64,000 nt of DNA, from contig NZ_OCSR01000002.1 in assembly GCF_900230185.1 (NCBI RefSeq), positions 620,001 through 684,000 on the forward strand, written 5' to 3'. Below are positions 1 to 8,745 of the stretch, one piece after another; within the stretch, counting starts at the first letter, position 1; each line of letters begins with the position of its first letter. This DNA is from Burkholderia sp. OK233. Lineage in GTDB: Bacteria > Pseudomonadota > Gammaproteobacteria > Burkholderiales > Burkholderiaceae. Below the pieces are notes generated by a model. The model saw nothing but the letters and a program-made list of their open reading frames with translations, ran no database searches and was not told the DNA's origin. Made by a program: the position numbers and the translations under genes.

Positions 1-832
1 TGCGGGCAAGAATCGCCGCACGGTTCTCGAGCGCGATTGAAGCAAAATGATCGTCGATCATGCCGACGCTGATCGTGTTGTAGTCGCGATGAATCGCAAC
101 AGCGTGAATCAGATCCTTCGGGCCGGCGATCCAACCGAGCCGCAGGCCGGCAAGCGAGTACGTTTTGGACATACTGCCCGTACTGATGCCGCGCTCATAC
201 ACATCGGCAATCGAAGCCGTATAGCCCGTGCCATCCTGATCCGTGCCGCGATAGACCTCGTCGCAAAGCACATAAGCGCCACACGAACGCGCGATGTCCC
301 CGATCTCGGTCAGAAACGCCTCATCCATCAGCGAGCCGGTGGGGTTGTTCGGATTGTTGATTGCGATGAGTCTGGTTTTGTCGTTGACGAGACTGCGGAG
401 TTCGGCAAGATCCGGAAGAAAGCCGTTCTCCTCACGCAGCTTCAGAATCCGCACGTCTGCACCATAGCTCTCGGGGATCGAATAATGCTGCTGATACGTG
501 GGCAGCACCGAGATCACCGTGTCGCCGGGTTCGACCAGGGTCTGATACACCAGCGCATTACCCCCGATCGCGCCGTGCGTGACGATCAGATTGGCAGGCA
601 ACTGGCGCGCGTACATCGACGAAATCGCTTCACGGAGTCGCATCGAGCCCTCGATAGCGCCATACGTGAGTTTGAGCGGCCGTAGCTCGTCGAGAATGCT
701 GTCCTGCTTGCCTGCGAGCGTGAGCAACTCGTCCATGGTCAGTGACTCGACACAGGTTTCAGCCAGGTTGTAAGTGCATTGAGTCTCGTAGAGATCCATC
801 CAGCGCTCGACGCCGAAGTCCTTGATCTTCAT
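1..832 (-). CDS. PLP-dependent aminotransferase, class I/II (3' end beyond window)
   Basis: This gene is read from the minus strand; its first 277 codons are present and the C-terminus lies beyond the left edge. It encodes a fold-type I PLP aminotransferase: the NNPNNPTG motif is at residues 159-166 and the Schiff-base lysine is K223 in SMSKTYSLAGLRLGW. The overall look is that of the class I/II enzymes near capreomycidine synthase and aspartate aminotransferase, but the substrate cannot be read from sequence. The ATG at 830-832 is preceded by GGAGAGTGAA, a usable ribosome binding site. It follows a DadA-like dehydrogenase by 80 bp on the same strand and is probably the third gene of that operon, so an amino acid (possibly D- or basic) is the likely amino donor. 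Confidence 0.85.
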   Translation of the reverse strand, partial: MKIKDFGVERWMDLYETQCTYNLAETCVESLTMDELLTLAGKQDSILDELRPLKLTYGAIEGSMRLREAISSMYARQLPANLIVTHGAIGGNALVYQTLVEPGDTVISVLPTYQQHYSIPESYGADVRILKLREENGFLPDLAELRSLVNDKTRLIAINNPNNPTGSLMDEAFLTEIGDIARSCGAYVLCDEVYRGTDQDGTGYTASIADVYERGISTGSMSKTYSLAGLRLGWIAGPKDLIHAVAIHRDYNTISVGMIDDHFASIALENRAAILAR

Positions 833-912
833 TTCACTCTCCTTCGCAATTCGTTACGCAATGATATTCGTGACGCAGTGACCTATCGACGAAGCGAGTC
901 CGCCACGGCCCT

Positions 913-2154
913 CTATCGGAATCGCTCGGGACGGAACGGATGGGGATCGATAAAAGGCTCGCCGCCCGTCATCATTTCCGCGAGCAAACGGCCTGTTACG
1001 GGGCCAAGCGTCAATCCGTGGTGGTTATGCCCGAACGAGAACCACAGCCCTCGATGGCGAGGCGCGCGCCCGATGACAGGCCGCATGTCGGGCGTACACG
1101 GCCGCAACCCGAGCCATGGCGCGTCGTCCAGGCGGCGGCCCAGACCGAATATCGGCCGGGCAACGGCTTCCGCGCGTTCCAGTTGAACGCCCGTCGGGGG
1201 CGCATCGCGTCGGGCGATTTCCACGCCGGTAGTCAGCCGCAGGCGACCTTGCATGGGTGCGACCACATACCCTTGTTCCGTGTCGACCAGCGGTATCGAG
1301 AGCATCGATTTCGTGGCCTCGTAGTGCATGTGGTAGCCGCGCTTTGCCCGTAGCGGTATCCGATATCCGAGCGGCTCAAAGACCTTGTCGGACCAAGGGC
1401 CGAGCGCCACGACCACCTCTTTGGCACTGATCCTGCCTTGCGATGTCTGAACCGTCCATGCATCGGCTTCCTGACGCACCGTGACCGCCTCGCCGGTAAG
1501 CAACGCGCCGCCGCCCTCCTCAAACAGTCGCGCATAGCCCTTCGTCAGCGCACCCGGATTGGAGATGCTCTTCGGGTCCTGCCAATGCAATGCGCCGCTA
1601 AAACCCGGCGCTATACCGGGTTCGCGTGCCACCAGTGCATCGGCATCGCACGGCACCACGCGCAGTCCGTATGTCCTCGCCGTGACTTCGGCGGCTGATG
1701 CCTGCCGCTCATATTCCGAGCGCGTACGGAATGCTTCGAGCCAGCCGCCGTCATGCGCGAGGTTTCGGAGGCCGGCACGCTCGATCAGCGCGTCGTGCTC
1801 GGCGACGCTCCGCCGGATCAACGGCAACATGTCGCGCGCGGCAGCTTCGAGCCGCTCGGGAGACGACTCCCACCAGAATCGCGCGAGCCACGTCGCGAAA
1901 GACGGCAGCGCCTTGTAGTCCCAGTAAAGATCGGTCGACCGATTACGCAGGTAGCGTAGCAGCGTGCCGAGATCGCGCGGAAAGCCGTAAGGAACCACCG
2001 ACGAACTTTCGATCAAGCCGGCATTGCCGAAACTGGTCTCTTCGCCGGGGCCACGTCGATCGACGAGCCCCACGCGGCGACCGCGATCCTGCAGATGCAG
2101 CGCGGACGACACGCCGACAATCCCGGCTCCCAGCACGATCACATCGAAATCCAT
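913..2154 (-). CDS. FAD-dependent D-amino acid dehydrogenase-like oxidoreductase
   Basis: The 413-residue product belongs to the DAO/DadA family of FAD amine oxidoreductases, which deaminate D-amino acids oxidatively and pass electrons to the respiratory chain. The dinucleotide-binding motif GAGIVG is at residues 9-14, followed by the family signature SFGNAGLIESSS; the C-terminal GLRPCTPDMRPVIGRAP and FGHNHHGLTLGP segments complete the FAD site. I start it at the ATG at 2154, immediately before the Rossmann strand; an upstream extension in the same frame to 2211 has no family support. It lies between a basic amino-acid binding protein and an aminotransferase, and opposite an ornithine cyclodeaminase-family gene with a DauR-type regulator. 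That arrangement recalls dauBAR, the D-arginine racemising locus of pseudomonads, although this enzyme is closer in style to DadA than to DauA. D-arginine or another cationic D-amino acid is the inferred substrate. Confidence 0.85.
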   Translation of the reverse strand: MDFDVIVLGAGIVGVSSALHLQDRGRRVGLVDRRGPGEETSFGNAGLIESSSVVPYGFPRDLGTLLRYLRNRSTDLYWDYKALPSFATWLARFWWESSPERLEAAARDMLPLIRRSVAEHDALIERAGLRNLAHDGGWLEAFRTRSEYERQASAAEVTARTYGLRVVPCDADALVAREPGIAPGFSGALHWQDPKSISNPGALTKGYARLFEEGGGALLTGEAVTVRQEADAWTVQTSQGRISAKEVVVALGPWSDKVFEPLGYRIPLRAKRGYHMHYEATKSMLSIPLVDTEQGYVVAPMQGRLRLTTGVEIARRDAPPTGVQLERAEAVARPIFGLGRRLDDAPWLGLRPCTPDMRPVIGRAPRHRGLWFSFGHNHHGLTLGPVTGRLLAEMMTGGEPFIDPHPFRPERFR

Positions 2155-2218
2155 AAGCTCGCTCGAATGTTCATTTCGGACCCCGATGCGAATCGACTCG
2201 CATCGGGTCATGAACCGG

Positions 2219-3007
2219 TTACTTCGCGATGATGTCGCGCTTGAAATACTTCTGCGACAGGTTGCTGAGCGTGCCGTCTTTCTTTAGCGCGGCGAGCGCG
2301 GCATCGATCGTTCCGGCCAACGCCTTGTCGCCCTTGCGCAAGCCGAAGCCCGTGCCTTCGCCAAGCGTTGCCGGATCGCTGAGCGGCTGGCCAACAATCG
2401 CATAGTCATGGCCTGACGGCTTGTTCAGGAAACCATCCTCAACAGTCTGCGCTTCCTGAACGGCCGCATCCAGGCGTCCGGCAACGAGGTCGGCGTACAC
2501 CTGATCCTGGTCCTGGTACGAAACGATCGATACGCCGGCATTCGCCCAGTGGCGCTTAAGGAAATCCTCCTGCGACGAACCCTGCAGGACGCCGACGCGT
2601 TTGCCCTGCAGGCTCTTCACATCCGGCAGCAGGGGCGAACCACGCCTCGCCACCATCACGATCGGCACCACGTAGATCGGCGGCGTGAAATCGATGGACT
2701 GTTTGCGCTTATCGGTAATGTTCATCGCGGAATTGATGACATCGAATTTGCGCGCCTGCAACGCGGGAATCAATCCGTCGAACGAATTCTCCACCCACTC
2801 GCATTTCACGCCCATCTTCGCGCAGACCGCGTTGCCGACGTCGACGTCGAATCCCTGCAATTGCCCCGTCGGCGACTTGCTTTCGAACGGCGGATACGCA
2901 GCCTCGATGCCGAAGCGCAAGGTGCTTTGAGTCTCGGCGCTGACAGTGCCGACCGAACCGATTAAAGCAGCAGCGATGAAAAGTGAGAGTGGAAGCTTCA
3001 GACGCAT
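2219..3007 (-). CDS. Periplasmic amino-acid binding protein, family 3 (Lys/Arg/Orn type)
   Basis: The product (262 residues) is a family 3 solute-binding protein of an amino-acid ABC importer. Residues 1-24 form a Sec signal peptide ending VSA; the mature protein opens with the typical LRFGIEAAYPPFES strand and continues with GFDVDVGNAVCAKMGVKCEWVEN, the signature seen in HisJ/ArgT-like proteins. No permease or ATPase gene is next to it within the window, so it either works with an importer encoded elsewhere or the rest lies beyond the left edge. It is the first gene of the minus-strand operon (64 bp before the dehydrogenase) and is divergent from the cyclodeaminase-family gene across a 238-bp region holding a strong palindrome. 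Supply of a basic amino acid to the neighbouring enzymes is inferred. Confidence 0.88.
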   Translation of the reverse strand: MRLKLPLSLFIAAALIGSVGTVSAETQSTLRFGIEAAYPPFESKSPTGQLQGFDVDVGNAVCAKMGVKCEWVENSFDGLIPALQARKFDVINSAMNITDKRKQSIDFTPPIYVVPIVMVARRGSPLLPDVKSLQGKRVGVLQGSSQEDFLKRHWANAGVSIVSYQDQDQVYADLVAGRLDAAVQEAQTVEDGFLNKPSGHDYAIVGQPLSDPATLGEGTGFGLRKGDKALAGTIDAALAALKKDGTLSNLSQKYFKRDIIAK

Positions 3008-3169
3008 GATGGTTCCCTATGAAATTGGGGTTCACGAATTTAGGGCACGGGGCGGTAACTGACGGCGCGACCTCGAGAAGACGCATGAGGTGCCAAAAAG
3101 GCCTGCTCTCAGTCGTTCTGGAACAACAGTCTATTCTGGACACTCACAAATGCAAGCAATTTTCAAAAT

Positions 3170-3190
3170 AAAAGTCCAGTCTGGACTTTT
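3170..3190. promoter_or_regulatory. 21-bp palindrome, probable operator
   Basis: AAAAGTCCAG and CTGGACTTTT form perfect 10-bp arms around a single T, in the divergent promoter region between the binding protein (minus) and the cyclodeaminase-family gene (plus). A second imperfect element, GTTCTGGAAC, lies at 3115-3124 and shares the TCTGGA core. The position between two oppositely transcribed units suggests a shared control site; the YheO/DauR-type regulator encoded at 4362-5006 is the natural candidate to bind it, but this is inference. Confidence 0.6.
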
Positions 3191-3245
3191 TGACTTTAGA
3201 ATTGCGCTGACGCCGCTAGCCGGCAACGATGTGGAGAGCAGGCCC

Positions 3246-4217
3246 ATGAGCAGCACAGACACAGTATTCCCGTTGATCGTCCAGCAGGACGCGGTGCGTA
3301 AAGCACTGCCCCACCTCGATGTACGCGGTGCGTTGACACGCATGTTTCTCTCGCTTGCGAACGACTCCGCGGCGCAGCCGCCCCAAACCTTCACCCCGTT
3401 TCCACAAGGGGCCGGCGATTTCATTACGTACCTCGGGGTCATGGCGGACGCCAAGGTATTTGGAGCAAAGATGTCGCCGTACATCGTGACTGAATCGAAA
3501 CCGGTCATTACGGCATGGACCGCACTGATGTCGATGGAAACGGGTCAACCTTTGATGTGGTGCGATGCGGGTCTGCTCACCATCGAGCGCACCGCCGGCG
3601 CGACGGCACTTGCGGTGGAACACCTTGCGGCGCCCGACGCGCGTCGGCTCGCCATCGTCGGCGCCGGGTCAGTGGGACAGGCGCATTTGCGCCACCTTGC
3701 GCCACTGCGACCGTGGGACTCGATCAGTCTGTTTTCACCCGAGCTTGCGAGCAACGAGGCGAAGCGCGCAGAGATCGCCGCCCTTCACGAGCGTGTGCGG
3801 GTTTGCACCCAGCTTGATGATTGCGTGCGCGATGCCGACGTGGTCGCGTTGTGCACGTCCTCAGGCACGCCCGTACTCTCGGACAACATGCTGACCAAGC
3901 CGGCACTTATCACGTCGATCAGCACGAATGTCGCCAATGCGCATGAAATTCCACCGGCGTGGATTCAAGACATGGACGTCTATTGCGACTACCGGCACAC
4001 CACGCCCGCCAGCGCAGGTGAAATGAAATTGGCGGCGCAACTGCATGACTGGTCGCCGGAAAGCGTTCTGGGTGATTTGCGCGAACTCGTATCCGGCAGG
4101 GCCAGGAAACCCTCCCGGCGGCAGCACGTCTTCTTTCGCTCAATCGGGCTCGGACTGGAAGATGTAGCGATCGCCTACGCGTTGTTCAGGCACGTGACCG
4201 GGCAACCGATCGATTGA
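3246..4217 (+). CDS. Ornithine cyclodeaminase / mu-crystallin family protein
   Basis: The 323-residue product belongs to the ornithine cyclodeaminase/mu-crystallin family, whose members include ornithine cyclodeaminase, alanine dehydrogenase of archaea, ketimine reductase and DauB, the NAD(P)H-dependent L-arginine-forming dehydrogenase. The nucleotide-binding GAGSVGQAHL segment is in the middle of the protein and the family's substrate lysine is likely within MSPYIVTESKPV. The ATG at 3246 is chosen because GGAGAG lies 6-11 bases upstream and the alignable domain begins shortly after; an in-frame ATG at 3090 would run through the operator palindrome. Next to a D-amino acid dehydrogenase-like gene and a DauR-type regulator, a role in re-aminating a 2-keto acid to the L-amino acid (DauB-like) is plausible, but lysine or proline metabolism cannot be excluded. 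Confidence 0.85.
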   Translation: MSSTDTVFPLIVQQDAVRKALPHLDVRGALTRMFLSLANDSAAQPPQTFTPFPQGAGDFITYLGVMADAKVFGAKMSPYIVTESKPVITAWTALMSMETGQPLMWCDAGLLTIERTAGATALAVEHLAAPDARRLAIVGAGSVGQAHLRHLAPLRPWDSISLFSPELASNEAKRAEIAALHERVRVCTQLDDCVRDADVVALCTSSGTPVLSDNMLTKPALITSISTNVANAHEIPPAWIQDMDVYCDYRHTTPASAGEMKLAAQLHDWSPESVLGDLRELVSGRARKPSRRQHVFFRSIGLGLEDVAIAYALFRHVTGQPID

Positions 4218-4361
4218 ACAAGACCGATGCGGCGGTGCGTGGGTTGCCGCAAACAGGGGTGAATATTGCCCGTGGCAAAATAGTGCATCGCACGAATATG
4301 CGTTGCACATCGACGCACATGCCGGCAGACCCGGCCAAACCGAAAAATCTCATGCTTCCCT

Positions 4362-5006
4362 ATGCGAAAGACTAAGACCACACCCGCGCGCCGGCTTTTG
4401 CTGGATCGCTACGGCCGTGTCGCCGACGGTATTGCGCTGCTCTTCTTTCCGTACGTCGAAATCGTCATTCATGACCTGCACAGCCAGACGATTGCGTACA
4501 TTGCAAACAACCTGTCAAAGCGTGAACTGGGCGATGAATCGGCGCTGGAAGAGATTGATCATTCGGCCCAGTCAGGCACGATCGGTCCGTACGAAAAGAT
4601 CAATTGGGACGGCAGACGAATGCGCTGTGTCAGCACGGTGCTCTTTGACGACGCAGGTGCGGCTGTCGGCGTAATGTGCGTCAATTACAACATCGCCGTC
4701 TTTGAGGACATGAAACATGTGATCGATCGCGTGGTGTCGGGCGCGGGTCTGGTGAAGCAGCCTGAGGAGCTGTTCAAGGACGACTGGCAGGAGCGCATCA
4801 ACACGTTTCTCCACGCATGGCTTCAGGAACGCCAGCTGGCACTCAACTCCCTGACCCGGGAACACCGTCGCGAACTTGTCGAGGCACTGTGGGAGGAAGG
4901 AGCCTTCAAAGGAAAGAGCGCGGCTAACTATGTTGCCAACGTTCTGGGTATGGGCCGTGCGACCGTCTATCAGCATATAAGGGATTTACGCGGCGCCGCA
5001 GCCTAG
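4362..5006 (+). CDS. YheO-PAS / HTH_22 transcriptional regulator (DauR type)
   Basis: The 214-residue product has an N-terminal YheO-like PAS domain (about residues 15-125, with FPYVEIVIHDL and the glycine-rich GAAVGVMCVNYN strand) and a C-terminal helix-turn-helix (about 165-210, ending GMGRATVYQHIRDLR). This is the architecture of DauR, the repressor of D-arginine catabolism in Pseudomonas aeruginosa, and of related regulators. It follows the cyclodeaminase-family gene by 144 bp on the same strand. The start at 4362 fits the domain boundary, though the ribosome binding site is poor. It most likely senses the amino acid or a derivative and controls the divergent operons through the palindrome at 3170-3190. 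Confidence 0.85.
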   Translation: MRKTKTTPARRLLLDRYGRVADGIALLFFPYVEIVIHDLHSQTIAYIANNLSKRELGDESALEEIDHSAQSGTIGPYEKINWDGRRMRCVSTVLFDDAGAAVGVMCVNYNIAVFEDMKHVIDRVVSGAGLVKQPEELFKDDWQERINTFLHAWLQERQLALNSLTREHRRELVEALWEEGAFKGKSAANYVANVLGMGRATVYQHIRDLRGAAA

Positions 5007-5276
5007 GCTGAATCGGATTCAACGGCTGGCGACCGTCGACTACGGCTTCTGATATTTTCAGAAGGCAACTGCACGATATATCAGGAGCTAATTGCACGAC
5101 AGATGTGCCACCGATGCAAATCGCAGTCCGTTATACTTTCAATTGCCTGAAGGTAGTCCGCTGCACGGTATGTTTGGCCAGGCATAGCGGCATGGAGCCG
5201 TGTCCGAGTCGGTCGATCCACGCGTCAATCGCTCGGCGATGCGAAAAACCACCGTAATATTGTCGGAGACGGGCAC
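5007..5276. other. Intergenic region with a direct repeat
   Basis: This 270-base gap before the diguanylate cyclase gene holds two direct copies of AAYTGCACGA at 5067-5076 and 5090-5099, 23 bases apart start to start (about two helical turns). A TATACT hexamer lies near 5143-5148. No gene or RNA is evident. Confidence 0.35.
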
Positions 5277-6680
5277 ATGAGCACGACAATTTCAATCGAA
5301 GAGCCGCCTCGCCTCATCGGGATCGTGACCAAGCTCTACTCGGGTTTGCTGATCATTGGCTTTGCGCTCGTTCCCGCCTACCTGATTGCCTATCTGGCTT
5401 TCTTTCAGGACCCGAGCCTGAAGTTCGAAAACCACGGGTTCCACGAAATCGCAATCGCAGCAGCGACGCTCGAGGGGCTGTTTGTCACCTATGTGACCTG
5501 GCGCTGTTATCTGTCGTCGGGTGAACCGCTGTTGCGGTGGCTGACTTTAGGTTTTCTAGGCTTTGTGCTGGTCTATGCGCTGCACGGCGCGTTCACCGGC
5601 ATGGCTCACCACAATATCTGGCTATTCCTGCTCTACGGACCCGCATCGCGTCTGGTGATGTCAGTGCTGCTGCTGATTGGACTTCTCTCGTACCACCGCG
5701 CGCCGGACGCGCTCAAGCAGCGCTCGAATCCGCGCCCGTGGCTGAAGTGGATCGCCGTGTTCGTCCTGATCGACCTGGTCGTCGGAATCATTGCGAACTC
5801 ACCCATTGCGGGCAACCTCGCCGTGCGGCTATCCATGGAGGGCGGGGCACTCGTCTTCTCGACGCTGAACGTCACGGTGCTGATGCTGCGTCGCATCCGC
5901 TCGCCGCTGATGGTGATCTACGGCATCTCAATCACCTTCTTCGCACTGGCGTCTCTCGCGTTCATTCTCGGCAAGCCCTGGAATCATATGTGGTGGCTGG
6001 CACACGCGATCTTCGCCGCCGGCTTTTTCCTATTGAGTTACGGCGTCGTTCAGGCATTTCGTACAACGCGATCCTTTTCGACGATCTACAGCCAGGAAGA
6101 ACTGATGGCTCGTCTCGCCGAAGCGATGGCTCGCACGGAAAGCGCGCTGCAGGAACTCCAACGCACCAATCACAAGCTCGAGCACCTCGCCGCGACCGAT
6201 CCGCTGACGGGCGCCGCGAACCGGCGCGAGTTTATCCAGCAAGTGGAGACGGAAATCGCACGCGCCAGGCGAGGTGGTGCGCCGTTCTCGCTGCTGGCGC
6301 TGGATCTCGATCACTTCAAGTTGATCAACGACAACTACGGCCATCAGGTGGGTGACGAGGTGTTGCAGCGATTCGTGCAGAAATGCCTTGATGCCATTCG
6401 GCCCTATGACGGCGTGGCGCGGGTTGGGGGCGAAGAGTTTATGGTGCTGCTGCCTAAGGCCGCGCTGGACGTGGCGCGCTCGATCGCGGAGCGCGTTCGG
6501 GGCGCCGTGGCTACCGAGGAGTTCTATACCGGAACCGGGCGGACCGTCGCCGTTACCGTCAGTGTTGGCGTCTCTGAGTTCGGCCGCGACGGGGTCACGA
6601 TCGACACCCTCTTACGCGTCGCCGACGAACGCCTTTACCGGGCCAAGCACGATGGCCGCAACCGTGTGGTGGCCGGATAG
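5277..6680 (+). CDS. Membrane-bound diguanylate cyclase (GGDEF)
   Basis: The 467-residue protein has about seven hydrophobic segments in its first 265 residues, then a short coiled linker rich in Glu and Ala (about 265-300) and a GGDEF domain. The active-site motif is GGEEF at residues 384-388, so it should make c-di-GMP from two GTP. An inhibitory-site RxxD (RPYD, residues 375-378) sits exactly five residues before it, indicating product feedback. No EAL domain is present. The N-terminal membrane module is not one I can name with confidence; it may be a MASE-type sensor. The ATG at 5277 follows GGAG in a good position. It stands alone between the amino-acid locus and a convergent regulator gene, so its input signal is unknown. 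Confidence 0.9.
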   Translation: MSTTISIEEPPRLIGIVTKLYSGLLIIGFALVPAYLIAYLAFFQDPSLKFENHGFHEIAIAAATLEGLFVTYVTWRCYLSSGEPLLRWLTLGFLGFVLVYALHGAFTGMAHHNIWLFLLYGPASRLVMSVLLLIGLLSYHRAPDALKQRSNPRPWLKWIAVFVLIDLVVGIIANSPIAGNLAVRLSMEGGALVFSTLNVTVLMLRRIRSPLMVIYGISITFFALASLAFILGKPWNHMWWLAHAIFAAGFFLLSYGVVQAFRTTRSFSTIYSQEELMARLAEAMARTESALQELQRTNHKLEHLAATDPLTGAANRREFIQQVETEIARARRGGAPFSLLALDLDHFKLINDNYGHQVGDEVLQRFVQKCLDAIRPYDGVARVGGEEFMVLLPKAALDVARSIAERVRGAVATEEFYTGTGRTVAVTVSVGVSEFGRDGVTIDTLLRVADERLYRAKHDGRNRVVAG

Positions 6681-6763
6681 AGGCGTTTAACTATCAATAG
6701 CGGTCCGGTGGATTTCCTGTCAGATGTGGCGCAACGCCGAGGGAAAGATTTCCACCTACCGCC

Positions 6764-7675
6764 TCACGAGAGCGCTAACTGCTCAGGAAGTTGGACGGTG
6801 AGTTGGTCGATTGACTGTTCGAGCGTCAGGTCCGATGTGTCGAGCGTCATATTTGCCAACTGATACAGATTCTCGCGCGCGTCGAGCATGCGGTGAATGT
6901 GCTCCAGCGCTTCGCGTTGCAATGCCGACGTTGCAATGCGCGCGTCGTTCTGCGCCATCACCCGGGCGAAGTGCACTTCCGGCCGCGCTTTCAGCCACAC
7001 CGCATAAAACGTGCGCAGCAGCAGTTCATAGGTGGCGGCCTCGGCGACGATACTCCCCCCGGGCGCCAGCACGACACGCGGATAGGTATCGATGATCTGC
7101 TCGACGCAACGGCGTTCCAGCCGCCGCATGCCCGTCTGTCCATAAAGCGTGATCACTTCGCCGATGGCGATGCCTGCCTCCTGCTCGATCAGCTTGTCGA
7201 GTTCGACGAATGGCACGTCGAGCCGTGCGGCAAGCAGCGCGCCAAGCGTCGACTTGCCGGCGCCGCGCAAGCCGATCAACGCAATCCGCCCGCCAGGACC
7301 GACGCCGGTAAATCCAGGCGCCGAGATCAGCTGCTGGCGCAGCCGCGCCAGCGTAGCCGGCGGTTGCTGTTTGAGATATTGCACAAGCATCGTCAGATCG
7401 GCGTTTTGCGCAACGCCATCGGACAAAAAGTCCTGCATCGGCACATTGAGCGCAACGGACAGCTTGTGCAGCAACGCGACCGATACATTGCCCTCCCCAC
7501 CCTCGACTCGCGCCAGATAAGGCACCGACACGCCCGATTGCGCGGCGAGCTGCTTGCGCGTCATGCCGCGCTGCGCCCGCAGGACGCGCACGCGCCGCGC
7601 CAGATTGGCGAGCAGAGCGTCCTGCTCGGATTTCGCGGCAGTTGACGGCGTGGGTTTGGGGTTCTGGGTCGCCAT
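6764..7675 (-). CDS. boxR: XRE regulator fused to shikimate kinase-like domain (BoxR family)
   Basis: The 303-residue product joins an XRE helix-turn-helix (about residues 23-85, with MTRKQLAAQSGVSVPYLAR) to a shikimate kinase-like domain with a Walker A loop GLRGAGKST at 135-143. This architecture defines BoxR/BzdR regulators, which bind aromatic acyl-CoA (benzoyl-CoA in known cases) through the kinase-like domain and repress catabolic operons. It is transcribed divergently from a crotonase gene across a 270-bp AT-rich region, so it most likely controls the 7946-12670 cluster rather than a classical box operon, which is absent here. Its effector may be a CoA thioester made by the ligase at 10775-12670. 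The symbol refers to the family; the actual ligand is not established. Confidence 0.85.
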   Translation of the reverse strand: MATQNPKPTPSTAAKSEQDALLANLARRVRVLRAQRGMTRKQLAAQSGVSVPYLARVEGGEGNVSVALLHKLSVALNVPMQDFLSDGVAQNADLTMLVQYLKQQPPATLARLRQQLISAPGFTGVGPGGRIALIGLRGAGKSTLGALLAARLDVPFVELDKLIEQEAGIAIGEVITLYGQTGMRRLERRCVEQIIDTYPRVVLAPGGSIVAEAATYELLLRTFYAVWLKARPEVHFARVMAQNDARIATSALQREALEHIHRMLDARENLYQLANMTLDTSDLTLEQSIDQLTVQLPEQLALS

Positions 7676-7945
7676 ATCTGTTCTTGACGGGAAAGCCGCA
7701 TTTTACGCGAGCGCCCAGCTCCAATCGCGTCCATCACGGCAGACGCCTTAATGCGTGCCCCGCACGGGTACGGCTCACTCAGCAAACTATACTATAAAAT
7801 ATTTCACCAACTCAATCCAATCATCCAAGACGGATAACGTTATAAATAACGCACAAAATAGTGGTAAACACCAAGATTCAAGATTCGGCTTGCACTTCAA
7901 AAGATATCTTATAAGATACATTCATCGAACGACCCCGGTGGAAGG
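7676..7945 (+). promoter_or_regulatory. Divergent AT-rich control region with candidate promoter
   Basis: This 270-base region separates boxR from the crotonase gene and is much richer in A and T than its surroundings from about 7780 to 7930. A plausible sigma-70 promoter for the plus-strand cluster is TTGCAC at 7890-7895, a 16-bp spacer and TAAGAT at 7912-7917. A perfect 10-bp palindrome, AAGATATCTT, lies at 7901-7910 between the two hexamers, where a bound repressor would block polymerase. The BoxR-type protein is the obvious candidate to act here, but the site does not clearly match a published BoxR operator. Confidence 0.45.
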
Positions 7946-8704
7946 ATGACTGACCGATTACTTGACGTGCAGTTACACGGCACGGTGGCCCATGTGGAAT
8001 TGAACCGGCCCGCAAAGCGCAACGCGCTCAACGAGGCGCTGATCGACGCCCTCGACGCGGCTTTCGCGAGCTTTGGCGATGAAGTCCATGCGGTGGTGTT
8101 GTCTGCCGCGGGCGAGCATTTTTGCGCGGGTCTGGATCTGGCCGAAAACAGCGTACGCGCACCCGTCGATATCTTGCGTACCTCACAGCGCTGGCATCAG
8201 GTGTTTCACCGCATCCAGTTCTCGGACAAACCGGTCGTCGCGGTGCTGCAGGGCGCCGTGATCGGCGGCGGGCTCGAACTGGCGCTGGCGGCCCACGTCC
8301 GCATCGTCGAAGCCGGCGCGTTCTTCCAGTTGCCGGAGGCGCAACGCGGGATCTTCGTCGGCGGCGGCGCATCAGTGCGTGTCGCGCGCGTGATCGGCCC
8401 GGACCGCATGACGGAGATGATGTTGACCGGCCGCCGCTATAGCGCCGAAGACGGTCATCGTCTGGGCCTCGCACACTACCTGGTCGATGCAGGTCACGGC
8501 CGGCAGATGGCCGCGCATCTGGCCGCGCAGGTGGCGGGCAACTCGTCGCTGTCGAATTGGGCGGCGATCAATGCGGTGCCGCGTATCCACGACATGTCGA
8601 TGAACGATGGCCTGTTCACCGAAGCGCTAACCGCAGCGTTGACGCAAAGCAGCCACGACGCGCGCGAACGGATGGAAGCGTTTCTGAACGGTAGCCGCCG
8701 CTAG
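7946..8704 (+). CDS. Enoyl-CoA hydratase/isomerase family protein (crotonase)
   Basis: The 252-residue product is a crotonase-fold enzyme. The two oxyanion-hole segments are visible: GEHFCAGLDLAEN near residues 56-68 and AVIGGGLELALAAHVRI near 102-118. A glutamate in LPEAQRGIFVGGG is at the place where hydratases carry a general acid/base. It could hydrate a 2-enoyl-CoA, or act as a hydratase/lyase on hydroxycinnamoyl-CoA; the sequence alone does not decide. GGTGGAAGG just before the ATG is a strong ribosome binding site. It is the first gene of a plus-strand cluster including a 3-hydroxyacid dehydrogenase, a beta-keto acid cleavage enzyme and a feruloyl-CoA synthetase-like ligase, so hydration of an enoyl-CoA made by that ligase is the simplest reading. 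Confidence 0.85.
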   Translation: MTDRLLDVQLHGTVAHVELNRPAKRNALNEALIDALDAAFASFGDEVHAVVLSAAGEHFCAGLDLAENSVRAPVDILRTSQRWHQVFHRIQFSDKPVVAVLQGAVIGGGLELALAAHVRIVEAGAFFQLPEAQRGIFVGGGASVRVARVIGPDRMTEMMLTGRRYSAEDGHRLGLAHYLVDAGHGRQMAAHLAAQVAGNSSLSNWAAINAVPRIHDMSMNDGLFTEALTAALTQSSHDARERMEAFLNGSRR

Positions 8705-8745
8705 CAGCGCGCCACGCTGCCATCCATAACGACAGGAGACAGGTT

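Noticed and set aside
47..685. 212-codon plus-strand frame at the left edge
   Set aside because: It is antisense to the aminotransferase, whose active-site motifs on the minus strand are unambiguous.
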